Program-made: the position numbers and the translations under genes | Notes under the pieces: model-generated | The model's database searches: none | What the model was told of the DNA's origin: nothing | The model's input: only the letters and a program-made list of their open reading frames with translations | Shown here: piece after piece, positions 1 through 10,805 of the stretch | Numbering within the stretch: position 1 is the stretch's first letter | How the letters are laid out: each line of letters starts with the position of its first letter | NCBI GenBank assembly: GCA_024138015.1 | Contig: JAMXBB010000011.1 | Coordinates: 29,006,155-29,070,154 of the forward strand | Length of the DNA stretch: 64,000 nt | Direction of reading: 5' to 3' | Source of the DNA: Lumnitzera littorea | Taxonomy: Eukaryota; Streptophyta; Magnoliopsida; Myrtales; Combretaceae

Positions 1-1736
1 GAGCTGGTCCATTATTTTATGCTCGCTAGACTTGATCATCTTGGTTAAGGTAGTTAATCTTTCTTCATGTTCAGCTTATTTGGTGTTTGGCATTTCTAGT
101 ATACCCTTCTTTTTTAGGTCTTCCTTTAGATCATAGATTTTGCCGAAGTGAGTAATCCCCCCTACAAGCAAGCTTGATCGCCCCTAGTTTATTGCTTGGT
201 AGTTGAAGGAGGCAGCTTTATAATTTTCCGCGGCTACAGGTATGTAGAAGGTATACCTTTTAGCTTATGGGACCCCTTTTAGCTTGTAGAATCTATAAAC
301 CTTTGGTTCTTGGTTTGGACTAATCATGTTGATGGCAGATTCTGAGTGGTTAGATATCATATTGATGATGGGTCTATGGTTTGGTAGTGGGTTGTTATTG
401 ACTTTGGGGTAGGAGCCTCCATAAAATCTCGCTGTACTGTACCTTCATCAATTAAGTCTTGGATTTTGTTTTTTAACCTCTAGCATGAATCAATTGAATG
501 GCCCACCTGCCCTAGATGATACTGACATCTTGCATTGGGATTAAAGAACCTTGACCTGTACCTTTCACTAGGAGCCTCAGAATGGAGCAGATTATCTCTT
601 CTTAACTTCTCGAGCACCTAAATGAGTGGAGCAAGTATCCTGGTGAATTGTCTTGGGGTTTTACTAGCCTGTGGTTGGCTTCTATATTGTGGTTGAGTTG
701 GTGGGGGATTCATCCTAAAAGAAACTCAGAAGTTAGGTCTTGCATTCGAGTTGACCATGTTGACAGTAGCTTCTCTAAGCTTGCCGGTGGTGAGTTTAGC
801 AGAGGGTGGTCTTCTATCTGCTGTCTCTTGCAGCTTGCCAAATGAAACGGCACTCTTAATTCGATACCCTACTGCCATTACTTCTGCAAAGCTAGAAGAG
901 GCTTATTCGATCAAGTAAGCGAAGTAGGGCCTCTCAAGATTGTTAATGAAAGTTACAGTCAGCTCTTTTTCAATCATAGGGGTAGATACCCTTGTAGCTA
1001 GGGACCTCCACCTTTGAGCATATTCTTTGAAGGATTCATTGTGCCTCTTCCTTAGGGCAACCAAATCCATCATTATTGGTGCCACTTCGATGTTAAATCT
1101 ATGTTGCTCATAGAATGCTCTGGCCAGCTTCTCCCATGTATTCACCTGATTCAAGTCCAACTGAGCATACTAGGTTAAGGCAAGGCCAATTAGGCTGTCC
1201 TGAAAGGTCTGGACCATGAGTTGATCATACTGTGTATACTTACCCATCTTGTGTACATACAGCCAGGTGTGTAGCTTAGGCCATCTAGTCCAATTGTATT
1301 TTTCAAAGTCAGGTACTTTAAACTTTTCTAGACAGCTTTCGTAATCATAGGCTGAGAAGTCTGTTATGCTAGCGTGCTCGAATCCATCATATCCCTCGAG
1401 CATTTTCATTTTTTCTGTAATTTGTTGAGTTAGCCACTTCTTAAGCTCTTTCAATTTGTCTTGGTCAACTTCAAGCTTTGGGTTGATCGGGAATGAGTAA
1501 GTATTCAGCTCAAAAGTTAGGTTAGCCTTTGGAAATACCCCTTCTGTTTCAAAGGATTCGAAGCCTTGATTGACTTTAGGGTAGGCTTCTTCGGTTTCGA
1601 AGGGTAGGGCTTTAACATTCTTTCCATATCGAGCTTTAGAACTCTCTTCATTTGATGGAGCCATAAACCCAAGCAGAGAGATGCTGTTAGCAAGATAGCT
1701 CAGTTGATCTGCAATCTTTGCCATTGTTTGTTCCAA
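1..1736 (-). pseudogene. gag: gag pseudogene of element A
   Basis: Capsid-type polyprotein for particle assembly. The frame opens near 1736 (MEQTMAKIADQLSYLANS, a coiled start typical of Tat gag) and runs to 1170. After an in-frame stop it continues at 1160-903, where a retrotransposon gag core is seen (WEKLARAFYEQHRFN, then a FKEYAQRWRSLA segment). Element C carries a clear homologue at 22400-24288, including the shared KLHT...KMGKY segment. From 900 to 1 only short open pieces remain, so the gene is dead. The linker 1737-2110 holds no recognisable domain. Confidence 0.75.
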
Positions 1737-2109
1737 AGATTGGAACCTTAACTCAATGGGGTCAATAACCTTGGGGTTGCCATTGTTGGTGTTGTTGCTA
1801 TTGTTTCCTTGGTTGGCTATTCTGGTTTTTAAGCGAGTTCTAATAGGACTTCTCTAGAAGGTTTGATGTTTGGGAGCTATCTTGGTGACCTAGGTAAGAT
1901 CACTTTTCAATAAGTTAGTACATCGATATTTTAAAAGGGATAAATGAGAAACTAAGATATACATGGCATACGGATGTAGAGAGGTAAAATTGACTAATAA
2001 CCAACAAGATGGAAATTTTATTTATTTTATTATGGCTTTATGGAGTATTCCTTTTACATTATTTGAAAAAAAAGAAAAAAATACATTCAAAGAGATTATT
2101 CCTATTCCT

Positions 2110-3656
2110 TAAATGTTCTTCTAGCATTTGATAGGTATTCCCCTTTTCTACTTACTAGACCCTACTGGTAATCCCTTCCTTTTTCTTGAATTGGGCTCTT
2201 CCATTTCCTCAAATTCTTTAAACTTCTTTTAGGTCATCCTCAACTGATGTTCTAAGGCCCTAGAACGTTGTTTTGATTCTCGAAAGAGATCCTCCCACAT
2301 GTTTCGCTCTTCATAGATTATTTCTACTTAGGCTTGTACTTGGTCCATGTAGGTCTTGACTTCAGGATCTGGTTCAACTACTATGGTCTGGATCACCTCT
2401 AGTGCTTGATATTGGATCTCTCCAGCCTTATGGAGCTAATCGTACAAATATTCTTTGGTAACTCGGTGCTTGTCTACTTCTCCTAACCATTCTCCTCAAT
2501 TGACGTTTGGGCTAATAGTCTTTGTTTCCCATAATTGTTTGATTACCTTGAGTTTAGACATTTTCTGTAGCAATGAAATTTGAAGATCTTCGTAATCTAA
2601 GGTCATGATATCCAATGGAGGTCTATAGACTATATCCTGGATACCTCTAAATTGTCTGATCATGTTGTTAGGTTAATATCCTGTGCATAACTTCATCCCG
2701 ATTAAGGGCATTACTTGATAATTTTTGCAAACTAAAATTACTCTTTTGAAGTTACTCCATCTTGTTGTCCACAGGATATTAGCGACTTGGAAATTTCTCA
2801 GTACTTCTACCCAGTAGTATGTACTTTTTCCTTCTAGGAGATAGACCTTATCGACGAATGAATCGATTAGATCGATGTTGTAAGCAAACTCTACTCGGAT
2901 TAGGTCAAGCTTATAGCATTTCTTGTGGCTCACAAACCATACTGTCAGTAATGCCATGTTGGTTTTTAGTATGCCATCATTCTTTTCTTTCAAAATACTT
3001 AGGCTTTTGATTTGTTCTGTAAGGAGGACTAGGACATATGATTTGCCTTCAAGAAATTGGCCCACTAACTCAGCGACCTTAAAATGTATGAGGAATTTTC
3101 TGTTATGGAATAAGAGGGTCTTGAATGTAGCTAGGATAAATGATTTTATTCTATTCTGTCCCTAAGCTTTGAGATTACCATAGAAGATATCCTGTTGGTT
3201 GGATTTAGGTTCAGTGATAAACCATACTTTTAAGTCCTCTAGTTTGATGCAGCTACTATTATAGCTTCTGAGGGCTTTGTTTACTTCCGTTTTTCTAATA
3301 CCTAGGCATCTTGAGAAGGCATTCATAGGATCCATTTCTAAATTTGGGGTGTATATGCTTTCCAAAGAAGGAGCTTAGAGTAATTGGGTGTACTCTTTAA
3401 GTGTTGGGCTAATCAAGTGGGGCTTAACTCGAAAAGTCATTTCTTCGGGTTCCCAAAAGTTTGTCAAAGCCCTAATTAAATTGATCTCTATCTTTACTTT
3501 AGGAAGTGATAGAACGGGCTTGATCTTATTGAAGATGGTTTCTTGTTCCCTTGGATTGAAGTGCCGTAACCATCAGTTCAGGATAGGTTTGGGGTAGATG
3601 GGCTTACCTACAAATTTTTCTTTGAAGTAGATAGAGTTAGATGAAGAACATGCCAT
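2110..3656 (-). pseudogene. ORF1-like protein (DUF7745/plant-mobile-domain type) of element A
   Basis: An additional protein between the primer site and gag. The likely start is the ATG at 3656-3654 (MACSSSNS). The frame is cut by several stops and survives as pieces at 3162-3365 and 2673-3065, with further readable stretches to about 2110 that are charged and probably coiled. The segment around VLLTEQIKSLSI and VWFVSHKK is matched by a similar one in element C (25238-25744). From memory it resembles the plant DUF7745 group; that name is an inference. An ORF of unknown function upstream of gag is characteristic of Ogre elements. Confidence 0.55.
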
Positions 3657-4197
3657 TTTTGGGTTACAAAAGAGAAATTATGTTACAAGATTGTCGACAA
3701 AACCAATTTACAGTAATTCTACAATATGTGTAAATTATAAGGGAAATCAGGGAAACTCCAAGCCATTTTTTTTATTTCCATCTTGCTGAATTATTCGTCT
3801 ATTTCTAGATGTTGTGAATGTATAGAGGGTAGGTTCTAAAGGTTCTTAAACTCGTGCGACCTCATGTGTTAAAGAACACTTGCATTGGTCACATTAAGCT
3901 TAAGTAGAGAAGGCCTAATTAGCCCCGAGTGGTGGTTACACCACAGCACTTGGAGCCTGCACAATGGCCCTTCGTCCTAAGGTCTTAAGACGGTTCGGGT
4001 TCGATCGCATCTATCATACATTTATGGTACGTAAAATAAATTTTGCTAAAATTAATAAATAAAACTAAACCTATAAAGAAAATGTAAGTACAACTATGGT
4101 ATAAACAAAGGACGAATAAGTAAATGAATTACACAAAGATGGTTTTTTCGAGATTAATTTTAATTTTGGAAAGTCTAATGGTTAACCCTCTTGATTG
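3657..4197 (-). other. 5' leader of element A, no coding potential
   Basis: Stretch between the primer site and the ORF1 start. No open frame or repeat of note. It is expected to be the untranslated leader and packaging region, as its position implies. Confidence 0.5.
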
Positions 4198-4215
4198 TCT
4201 GTAGTGGAGTCGTCA
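4198..4215 (-). other. Primer-binding site of element A (tRNA-Arg type)
   Basis: On the minus strand, three bases after the LTR end, the sequence reads TGACGACTCCACTACAGA. It aligns with the element C site TGGCAACTCTATTGGGGA and the element E site TGGTGACTCCACTAGG. The shared core TGGCGACTCCACTGGGGA is the form I associate with Tat/Ogre elements primed by tRNA-Arg; the tRNA identity is from memory. Confidence 0.65.
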
Positions 4216-5071
4216 AGTTGTTGAGCCTGGTTTTTTACCCTTCTGATTCTTTTTATAAAATTAGGTCGTCTTTAAACTGACTAGTATTAAACTCTTACCT
4301 GTTTAATATTAGCCCTCGACTAAGGTTTAAAAAAAAAAACCATTTTTCTAACTTGAAAAGATTTGGAGTCACAACCCGACTGGAGTTAGGAAAATGGGTT
4401 AAGTTATAACCAATTAGATGGATTGGTTATTACTTAGCTATTGATCTATCGATTTAAAAAAACTAAGTTATAAAATGGCTTTTTGAAAACCAAAGAATCT
4501 GGATCCGAAGGTTAAGACTTTTAAACCCTTATGGGTACCATTGACTTCCCAAAATTAACTTTAATATTTAAAAATCACCTTTTTATTTTATAAGATGGAA
4601 CTCATTTTAACTATTCTCATTAAACAAATGAAATAATCTAAACTAAAAAAAAGGAAAATTAGGTTTTTTTTCATTTTTATTGTCGTCTCGTAGATGCCTA
4701 CGTACCCACTATTCAAGATTAGATGTATGTAATTCTTTTTATGAAAACTTTAGTGAGTGGTTTTGTTTTAATTAAAAAAAAAAACAATCGAGTTTACGTT
4801 TTACTCAATTTTGGTTTATTTAAGAAAATTTCTAAAAAGAGCCCTAAATTGAATTTTATTTTATTTTTTGAAATTCTAAACGATCTTAATTTGGAAAATG
4901 ATTGATTTATTTTTATTTCATTTTTGGAAAATCAAATTTTCTAAGTGACAAAATAATTTTATTTACTATCCTACCTATTTTATTTTGATTTCATTATGTC
5001 AACTTATTTATTTATTACTTATTATATTTTATCTATTTTTAAAAATAAAATAAAACAAAACAAAATAACCT

Positions 5072-5170
5072 TTTTCTTTTTTTTTTCTTTTTCTTTTCCT
5101 TTCCTTTCTTCTTCTTCTTCTTCTTTTTTTTTTTTATTTACATGAGTGAACAAAATAAATGAAAAAAAAA
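5072..5170. repeat. Pyrimidine-rich simple sequence in LTR A
   Basis: Runs of T, TTC and CTT followed by an A-run. Simple-sequence DNA inside the LTR; no other function visible. Confidence 0.8.
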
Positions 5171-5708
5171 AAAACAGATTGAAATTGGTTTGGACCAATA
5201 GGGGGCTTTAGACATGCGAGTCGGGTCATGGGTTAGACTTCGGGTTGGTTTTAGGTTTGGATTAGGCTTCAAAGTCTTTAACAACAGCGATAGTGGTGGG
5301 GGGCGATTCTAATTGCTTTGAGCTCCTAATCGACCAAGAAAGGGGATTTTTATGGTTTTCTAATTAGGTTTAGGGGGGGTAGGTTTGATGCTGTGGTTAA
5401 TGAAGCTTATTTGGGTGGTTTTGGAAGTAGTGGTCGATGGTGGTAGAGCTGCGCTCACGGTGGTGGTTATTGGAGTTAAGCGAGGCATTGGGTCAAGGGC
5501 TTAAGGATGTGGAGAGTGTGGCTGTAGGGTCGGTTTGGATCGAAGAGAGTTGGAGGTGGTGGTTTTGAAAGTGGGGGTTTAGCGGTTATGGTTTTGCAAT
5601 GTTAGTTCGGTCGTGTGGCTAGGAGCTATGGCGGTGGTTGTGGGGGGTACCAACTGAAAGCTACAAATACGGGGGTTGCGGCTAGGGTAGTGGTGTTCTT
5701 CGAGGGTT

Positions 5709-5790
5709 GCTAGAGAGAGAGAGCCGAAGAGAGAGGGAGTGTTCAATGTGTGGAGAGAGAGAAAATGAGAGAGAGAGTGGTTGTGAGTGA
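5709..5790. repeat. GA microsatellite in LTR A
   Basis: Interrupted (GA)n tract just downstream (minus-strand sense) of the TATA box, so probably within the transcribed R/U5 part of the LTR. It accounts for the Ser/Leu-rich frame on the minus strand. Confidence 0.75.
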
Positions 5791-5840
5791 ATTAGCTGCT
5801 CATGAGTGATTGTGTCCCCTCCATGATCACACTCGACACC

Positions 5841-5850
5841 CTTTATATAC
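5841..5850 (-). promoter_or_regulatory. TATA box of LTR A
   Basis: GTATATAAAG on the minus strand within LTR A, followed downstream by the GA tract and the rest of the LTR. A good TATA match in the expected direction; the start site was not determined. Confidence 0.55.
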
Positions 5851-6221
5851 TTGAATTTAGCCCAGAAACATGGAAAGTTCAAATCGGAGTTGAATGAGAA
5901 AAATCGAAATTTAAGTTTTATTCTAATTTTTGGAGCTCGATTTGACTGAATTAATGCACAAATCTGGACATGTTCTTGATTGCTATTAACACTAGGCCAT
6001 GTCTAGTTTGCAATTTTGCCATTGATTTGGCGAAATATGGCGAAATTGCAACAAGAAAGGGTCCAAAAATTGTGTTGAAGTAGGTAGTCTAAAGTGGAAA
6101 GTACTGGAAATCTGGGGAAAATGAAGGAAGGAGGGGGAAAGAGAAAGGAAAGATAGGGAAAGAGAGGAAAACGTAAGGAAAAGGAGAGAAGGGGAAGGAA
6201 AAAGTAGGTGATGTGGCGTTG

Positions 6222-6395
6222 ACGTGGCGCCATGTCAGCCATGCTAACCAACCTTGACGTACCACGTATCATTTGTGACACTTGGCAGTTGACGTGGCAC
6301 GCCACATGGATGTCACGTGGCGCTACGTCAGCAAGGCCATTGAATCCGAGGATGTCACATGTTAGGATACGTGGTGCAATCAGTTCCTATCACGT
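6222..6395. promoter_or_regulatory. Cluster of eight ACGT cores in U3 of LTR A
   Basis: ACGT occurs at 6222, 6257, 6264, 6292, 6315, 6325, 6369 and 6392, several as GACGTGGC or TCACGTGGC. ACGT cores of this kind (G-box, ABRE) are bound by plant bZIP and bHLH factors. The cluster lies about 370-550 bp upstream of the TATA box in transcription sense, where enhancers of an LTR promoter would be. Regulatory activity is inferred. Confidence 0.5.
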
Positions 6396-6456
6396 AGTGG
6401 TCCCTGATGTGATTGAAAACAAAAAAATAAGAAAAAGGCCTTCCTGCCTTTGCTAA

Positions 6457-6518
6457 GTTTTAAACTTGAGATCTCATACTCAAACTCATTGCTAGTCCAT
6501 ATGCTTAACTGTTAGGCC
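6457..6518 (-). promoter_or_regulatory. Pol III-like A and B box block in LTR A
   Basis: On the minus strand GGCCTAACAGTTAAG (6518-6504) resembles a tRNA/SINE A box, and about 35 bases on AAGTTTAAAAC (6467-6457) resembles a decayed B box. The same pair in the same order occurs in LTR B at 10519-10596. It may be an old tRNA-derived SINE fragment captured by the ancestral LTR. Weak by itself; shared placement is the support. Confidence 0.35.
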
Positions 6519-6990
6519 GTTGACCTGTGTCTTGTCCATATGTGTAATTATAGACTCGATCAGCTTGAGCTAGATTTATATCAAAGCCTAAATTCAATGG
6601 CCTAACTTCTAAACCAAAATTAAAATCTATCCTAATAACATGTTGTTTTCTAAAAGTTTTTTATTTGAATTTAGTTTTATACTTTTTTGTAATTTTTCAA
6701 ATTTCTAAATTTTTAAACTTCATTTTCTAATTTTTTTTTTTATCTTTTTTAAGGTTTCTTTCTGAAATTTCTTATTTATTTATTTTTGTGCCTTTTCTTA
6801 TTATTGAAAATTTTTGTATTTTTCTATGACCCTTATTTTTTTATAAATTTCTTAATTTTTTTTGGGTTTTCTTTTAATTCCCTATTTTTTGAATTTTTTC
6901 TAATTTAAGGCCTATTGAGAAAAGGAAGAAAAATAATAAAAATGAAATAAATAAAAAACAATTAAAGCGAGCAAAAATTAGGTGTCTACA

Positions 6991-8096
6991 TGTTTCTATG
7001 GTACATAGATGAGAAGGAGGTAGAGTTACTATTGAAGGAAGTACATGAGAAAGTATGTAGCCCTTACATGAATGGCTACATGCTCACTAAGAAGATTATG
7101 AGGTTGGGATATTATTGCTCGACAATAGAAGGAGATTGCATCAAACATGTTAAACACCACCATTTGTGCCAGATCTATGTGAACAAAGTAAATGCTCCGC
7201 CTTAAGAATTACATACACTATCTATACTGTAGCCATTTTTAATGTGGGGAATAGATATCATTGGCCTGATCACTCTAAAGGCTTCTAATGGGCACTGATT
7301 CATACTGGTGGCTATTGATTATTTTAGTAAGTGAGTTGAAGCCTCATCCTACTCCATTATGACAAAAGGAGTACTAGTCAAGTTCATTAAGAGAGACATA
7401 TTGGCTCAATATGGTACACCAGAGACAATTATTATTGATAACGATACAAATCTGAACAATAAATTGATGTCAGAGTTGTGTTGGTAGTTCAAAATCATTC
7501 ATAGAAGTTCCACTCCTTATTGGCCTTAGATGAGTGGAGCTATAGAAGTAGCTAACAAGAATATCAAAAGAATTATTAAGGAGATGGTTGTCACATATCA
7601 AGATTAGCATGACATGTTGCCATTTGCACTCATAGCCTATTGAACTTCTATTAGAACGTCAATAGGGGCAACCTTCTACTTATTGGTATATGGGATGGAG
7701 GTAGTGCTACTAGTGGAAGTTGTAATTCCATCTCTTAGGGTCTTGTTAAAAACCTAGTTAGATGAGGTTGATTAGATAAAGAAGCGCATTAAGCAGTTGA
7801 ATCTAATTGACAAGAAGGGGTTAGTAGCTTTGTGCCACAACATATGTTATCAACAATGAATGGCTAGGGCTTTTAACAAGAAAGTACGAACTTGACGTTT
7901 TAAGGAGGGAGATATGGTACTGGGGAAGACTTTGCCTAATATGCAAGACTCGAGAAGGAAGTTTGCTCTGAATTATAGAGGACCTTACATTATGAAGAAG
8001 GTATTGCTTGGGGGAGCCTTGATTTTATCTCAAATGGATTGTCTAGACCTAAGGGACCTATTAAACACTAATGCATTGAAGATGTACTACCCTTAA
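6991..8096 (+). pseudogene. Integrase pseudogene of element B
   Basis: DNA-joining enzyme of the retroelement. In order: zinc-binding HHCC segment (VHEKVCSPYMNGY with one His replaced, then DCIKHVKHHHLC), catalytic core with WGIDIIG (first Asp), an IIIDNDTN segment (second Asp) and GAIEVANKNIKRI (Glu), then a C-terminal segment ending KMYYP and a stop at 8094-8096. All three acidic residues of the D,D,E triad are still present although stops interrupt the frame at several places. The ATG at 6990 is an accident of the junction with LTR A. Confidence 0.8.
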
Positions 8097-8857
8097 AAGA
8101 TCAATAGAATTTTTGCTTAGATTATGAAATGCAAACAATCTTAATATTACTGTGGTCTCATTTTCATTTTCTACAAGCAAAGTTGGTATCCTTAGTGGTT
8201 GTTGACATTGGGTAACACCCTTAGTTCCTTTCTCGTTCTACTAAATGTCCTTACTTCTCACTCTATTCAAATAAACCCTATACACAAGAAACACGAGAAA
8301 AATGAACACTTAATTTGAAACGATATCAATTGATAAAAATTCTTTTAATACTTTATTATGGTTCACTTTCCCTATAAAAAGGAGGTTTTTTTTTCTATTT
8401 CTTAGGATGGGGCCATGTTTAGAAAGAGTAATAGGTGGTAGATAAGTAGCAACTCTCCTAAAGGTAGAGGTTTATGTGGAAAAACTGATTAAGTTGAATT
8501 GGAAATTCAAGATGTGACATCTTTGCTCAAAAGATGAAGATGCTTCATACATTAAAGTCGCCTTCCTAGATGTATCTTTAAGCATAGCATTATGTGCATT
8601 CATTTCAAGATTAAATTGCTGCTAAAAAAATAAAAAAAAAGAAAAGAAAAAGAAAAAAGAAGAAGAAGAGGAAGAAGAGAGGGTCAAATCGTGGTTCTAA
8701 TTGGATTGCTCATGAAAAGACTTAACTGTTTGGGAACTATTGATAGAGCCAAGTAAGCGGTTCTGAGCTTTTATAAGACATTGCACTTGCATTTATTCTC
8801 TCCTTAAGGATGGTGGTTAATGTCTAAGGCACTTAATTCTTATATTTTTGGGTCCAA
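8097..8857 (+). other. Proximal 3' UTR of element B
   Basis: No reading frame of interest. Contains an A/AAG-rich run at about 8625-8685. Lies between the integrase stop and the tandem arrays. Confidence 0.6.
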
Positions 8858-8859
8858 CT

Positions 8860-9240
8860 AACTCCTAAAGCGTAGTCCCGATCCATAGTTTCTTAGGGTT
8901 TCAGCCAACTCATGGAGCGTTGTCCCGATCCATATCTTCATTAGGGTTTCAGCTAATCTATAGAGCGTTATCCCCATCCATATCTTCATCAGGGTTCCAA
9001 CTAACTCATGAAGCACTGTCCCCATCCATATCTTCATCAAGGTTTTAGTTATCTCATGGAGCGCTATCTTGATCCATATCTTCATTAGGGTTTTAGTTAG
9101 CCCGTGGAGCACTATCCTCTTCCATATCTTCATCAGGGTTCTAGCTAGCTTATGGAGCGCTATCCAGATCCATATCTTCATTAGGGTTCTAGCTAGCTTG
9201 TAGAGCGCTGTCTCCATCCATATCTTCATCAAGGTTCTAG
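8860..9240. repeat. 48-bp tandem array in 3' UTR of element B
   Basis: About eight degenerate copies of a 48-bp unit containing GGAGCG..TCCCCATCCATATCTTCAT. Because 48 is a multiple of three, the minus strand stays open for 124 codons and reads as a 16-residue repeat (for example MKIWMETALYKLARTL). That frame has no start context or homologue I know and is best read as a by-product of the array. Confidence 0.85.
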
Positions 9241-10040
9241 TTAGCTCATATGGCGTTGTCCCAATCTACTTCACTTTAGGGTCATAGCTAGCTCAAGGAA
9301 TGTTTCGGCCATTTTGGTTAGTTAGCCTATAGGGGGAATGACTAAGTTCTCAATTTCTCTTTAGGGTCTTATCTAGCTTAAAGAGTGCTTTGCTTGACTT
9401 GGTTAGTTAGCCTATAGAGAGCACGACTAAGTTCTCAACATCTTTTAGGGTTTTAGCTAACTCAAGGAGTGCTTCACTTACCTTAGTTAGTCAGCCCATA
9501 GAGGGCACGACCAAGTTCTCAATATCCTTTAGGGTCTTAACTAACTCAAGGAGTGCTTCGCTCGACTTAGTTAGTCAGCCTATAGGAGGCACGACCAAGT
9601 TCTTCTCAATCTCTTTAGGGTCTTAACCAGCTTAAGGAGCACTTTGCTTGCCTTGATTAGTCAGCCCATAGGGGGCACAACTAAGTTCTCAATCTATTTA
9701 GGTTCTTAGCCAACTCAAGAAATGCTTTGCCAACCTTGGTTAGTCAACCCATAGGGGGTACGACTAAGTTTTAATCATCTTTTAGGGTCTTAGCCAACTC
9801 AAGGAGCGCTTTGGTTAGTTAGCCCATAAAGGGCACGACCAAGTTCTCAATATCTTTTATGGTCTTAACCAACTCAAGGAATGCTTCACCCGCCTTGATT
9901 AGTCAACCCATAAGGGGCATGAATGAGTTTCTTAATATCTATTTAGGGTCTTAACTAGCTTAAGGAGCGTTTTGCCCGCCTTGGTTAGTTAGTCCAAAGA
10001 AGGCACGACCAAGTTTTCAATATTCTCTTTAGGGTTCTTG
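9241..10040. repeat. 84-bp tandem array in 3' UTR of element B
   Basis: About nine copies, period about 83-84 bp, each with a GGAGYGCTT motif, TTGGTTAGTCAGCCCATA, GGGGGCACGACYAAGTTCTC and a TTTAGGGTCTTA spacer. The adjacent 48-bp array shares the spacer (AGGGTTCTAGCTAGCT), so one probably grew from the other. Tandem arrays in the hypervariable 3' UTR are a known trait of Tat/Ogre elements. Confidence 0.85.
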
Positions 10041-10518
10041 CTAATCCATAGGGGTGTTACCCTAACCTCTATTTCTTTCAAGCTTATTGTCACCAAATCC
10101 CTTATATATCAGCCTTAGTATAGCTAGCTAATTGTAGCGCTTCTTAAGATAAAGTCAATCCCAATGCAAAAATGGTGTTTCTTTTGTCTTTGTGGCAAAG
10201 TTTTACTCAAACTGCATTACAAAGTGAGGCAGCTGTAAATGCTTAATTTTTGCCTCTCATAGTTCTAATTTTTGTTTTTTTTGTTAAAAAGGCCCTAATT
10301 CAAATAAATAAATAAATAAAATAAAAAATAAAAAAATGATAAAAATACAAAATAATGGAAAAAAAGAAAAAATCATAAATATTTTTTAAGAAAGTAGATT
10401 TTAGAAGAAAAAAAAAAAGGGTTTAGGGTCAATTGATTTTAACTCGGTTCAAATAGCTTTAGGGAATCACATAGCTTAAGTATAATTTAATTATACTAAA
10501 TGTTAAGGCATAGGCCAA

Positions 10519-10596
10519 TGACCTAACGGATAAGTATTTAAGCATGGATATTTAAGCATGGGTATTTAATTAGCTTGAGGTTACAGGTTCAAATCT
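10519..10596 (+). promoter_or_regulatory. Pol III-like A and B box block in LTR B
   Basis: GACCTAACGGATAAG at 10520-10534 resembles an A box and GGTTCAAATCT at 10586-10596 a B box (consensus GGTTCGANTCC). The spacing, about 50 bases, fits a tRNA-derived promoter. It corresponds to 6457-6518 in LTR A. No tRNA fold is evident. Confidence 0.4.
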
Positions 10597-10805
10597 TACT
10601 ATGCATATATGCGACTTTTATTTTATTTTTCTTTCTTTCATTTTACGAAAATCGGTTGAGCGTACGGGATTCAAATCTAATCTTAAATCTTATCAAATTT
10701 TTTATTCTAATGCGATAAAGATTTGAGAGATTCAAATCTAATTTGATTTTTATCAAATTAGATATGAATTGATATAAAAAATTCGATATGATTTAACTTT
10801 CAAGC

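Larger units (their letters stand above)
1..6990 (-). mobile_element. Element A: Ogre-like (Tat) Ty3/gypsy retrotransposon, 5' portion
   Basis: Read on the minus strand this is the LTR (4219-6990), primer site (4198-4215), leader, ORF1 pseudogene and gag pseudogene; protease, pol and the other LTR lie beyond the left edge. The Tat/Ogre assignment rests on an extra ORF before gag, a tRNA-Arg type primer site and a long LTR ending TG...CA. Its right end abuts, without a gap, the integrase frame of plus-strand element B, so A is nested in B. The expected 5-bp duplication (TGTTT at 6991-6995) cannot be checked because the other end is outside the window. Confidence 0.8.
4219..6990 (-). repeat. 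5' LTR of element A (about 2.8 kb)
   Basis: Begins TGTTGAGCC and ends TGTCTACA on the plus strand, matching the end style of the element C LTRs (TGTCGAGCC...TGTTTACA). The primer site adjoins one side and foreign integrase sequence the other. In transcription order (right to left) it holds a Pol III-like block, an ACGT-rich cluster, a TATA box, a GA-rich tract and AT-rich sequence. Frames inside it (4723-4905, 5682-5882, 6003-6305, 6232-6456) are low-complexity or palindromic by-products, not genes. Confidence 0.8.

Noticed and set aside
6003..6456. Opposing 100- and 74-codon frames in LTR A
   Set aside because: Lie in the LTR U3 across the ACGT-rich inverted motifs; no domain.
8860..10040. 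Possible CRISPR array
   Set aside because: Repeats are contiguous and degenerate without unique spacers, and the window is plant retrotransposon DNA.
10519..10596. A real tRNA gene
   Set aside because: A/B-box-like motifs are present, but I cannot form an acceptor stem or anticodon arm around them; kept only as a Pol III-like block.
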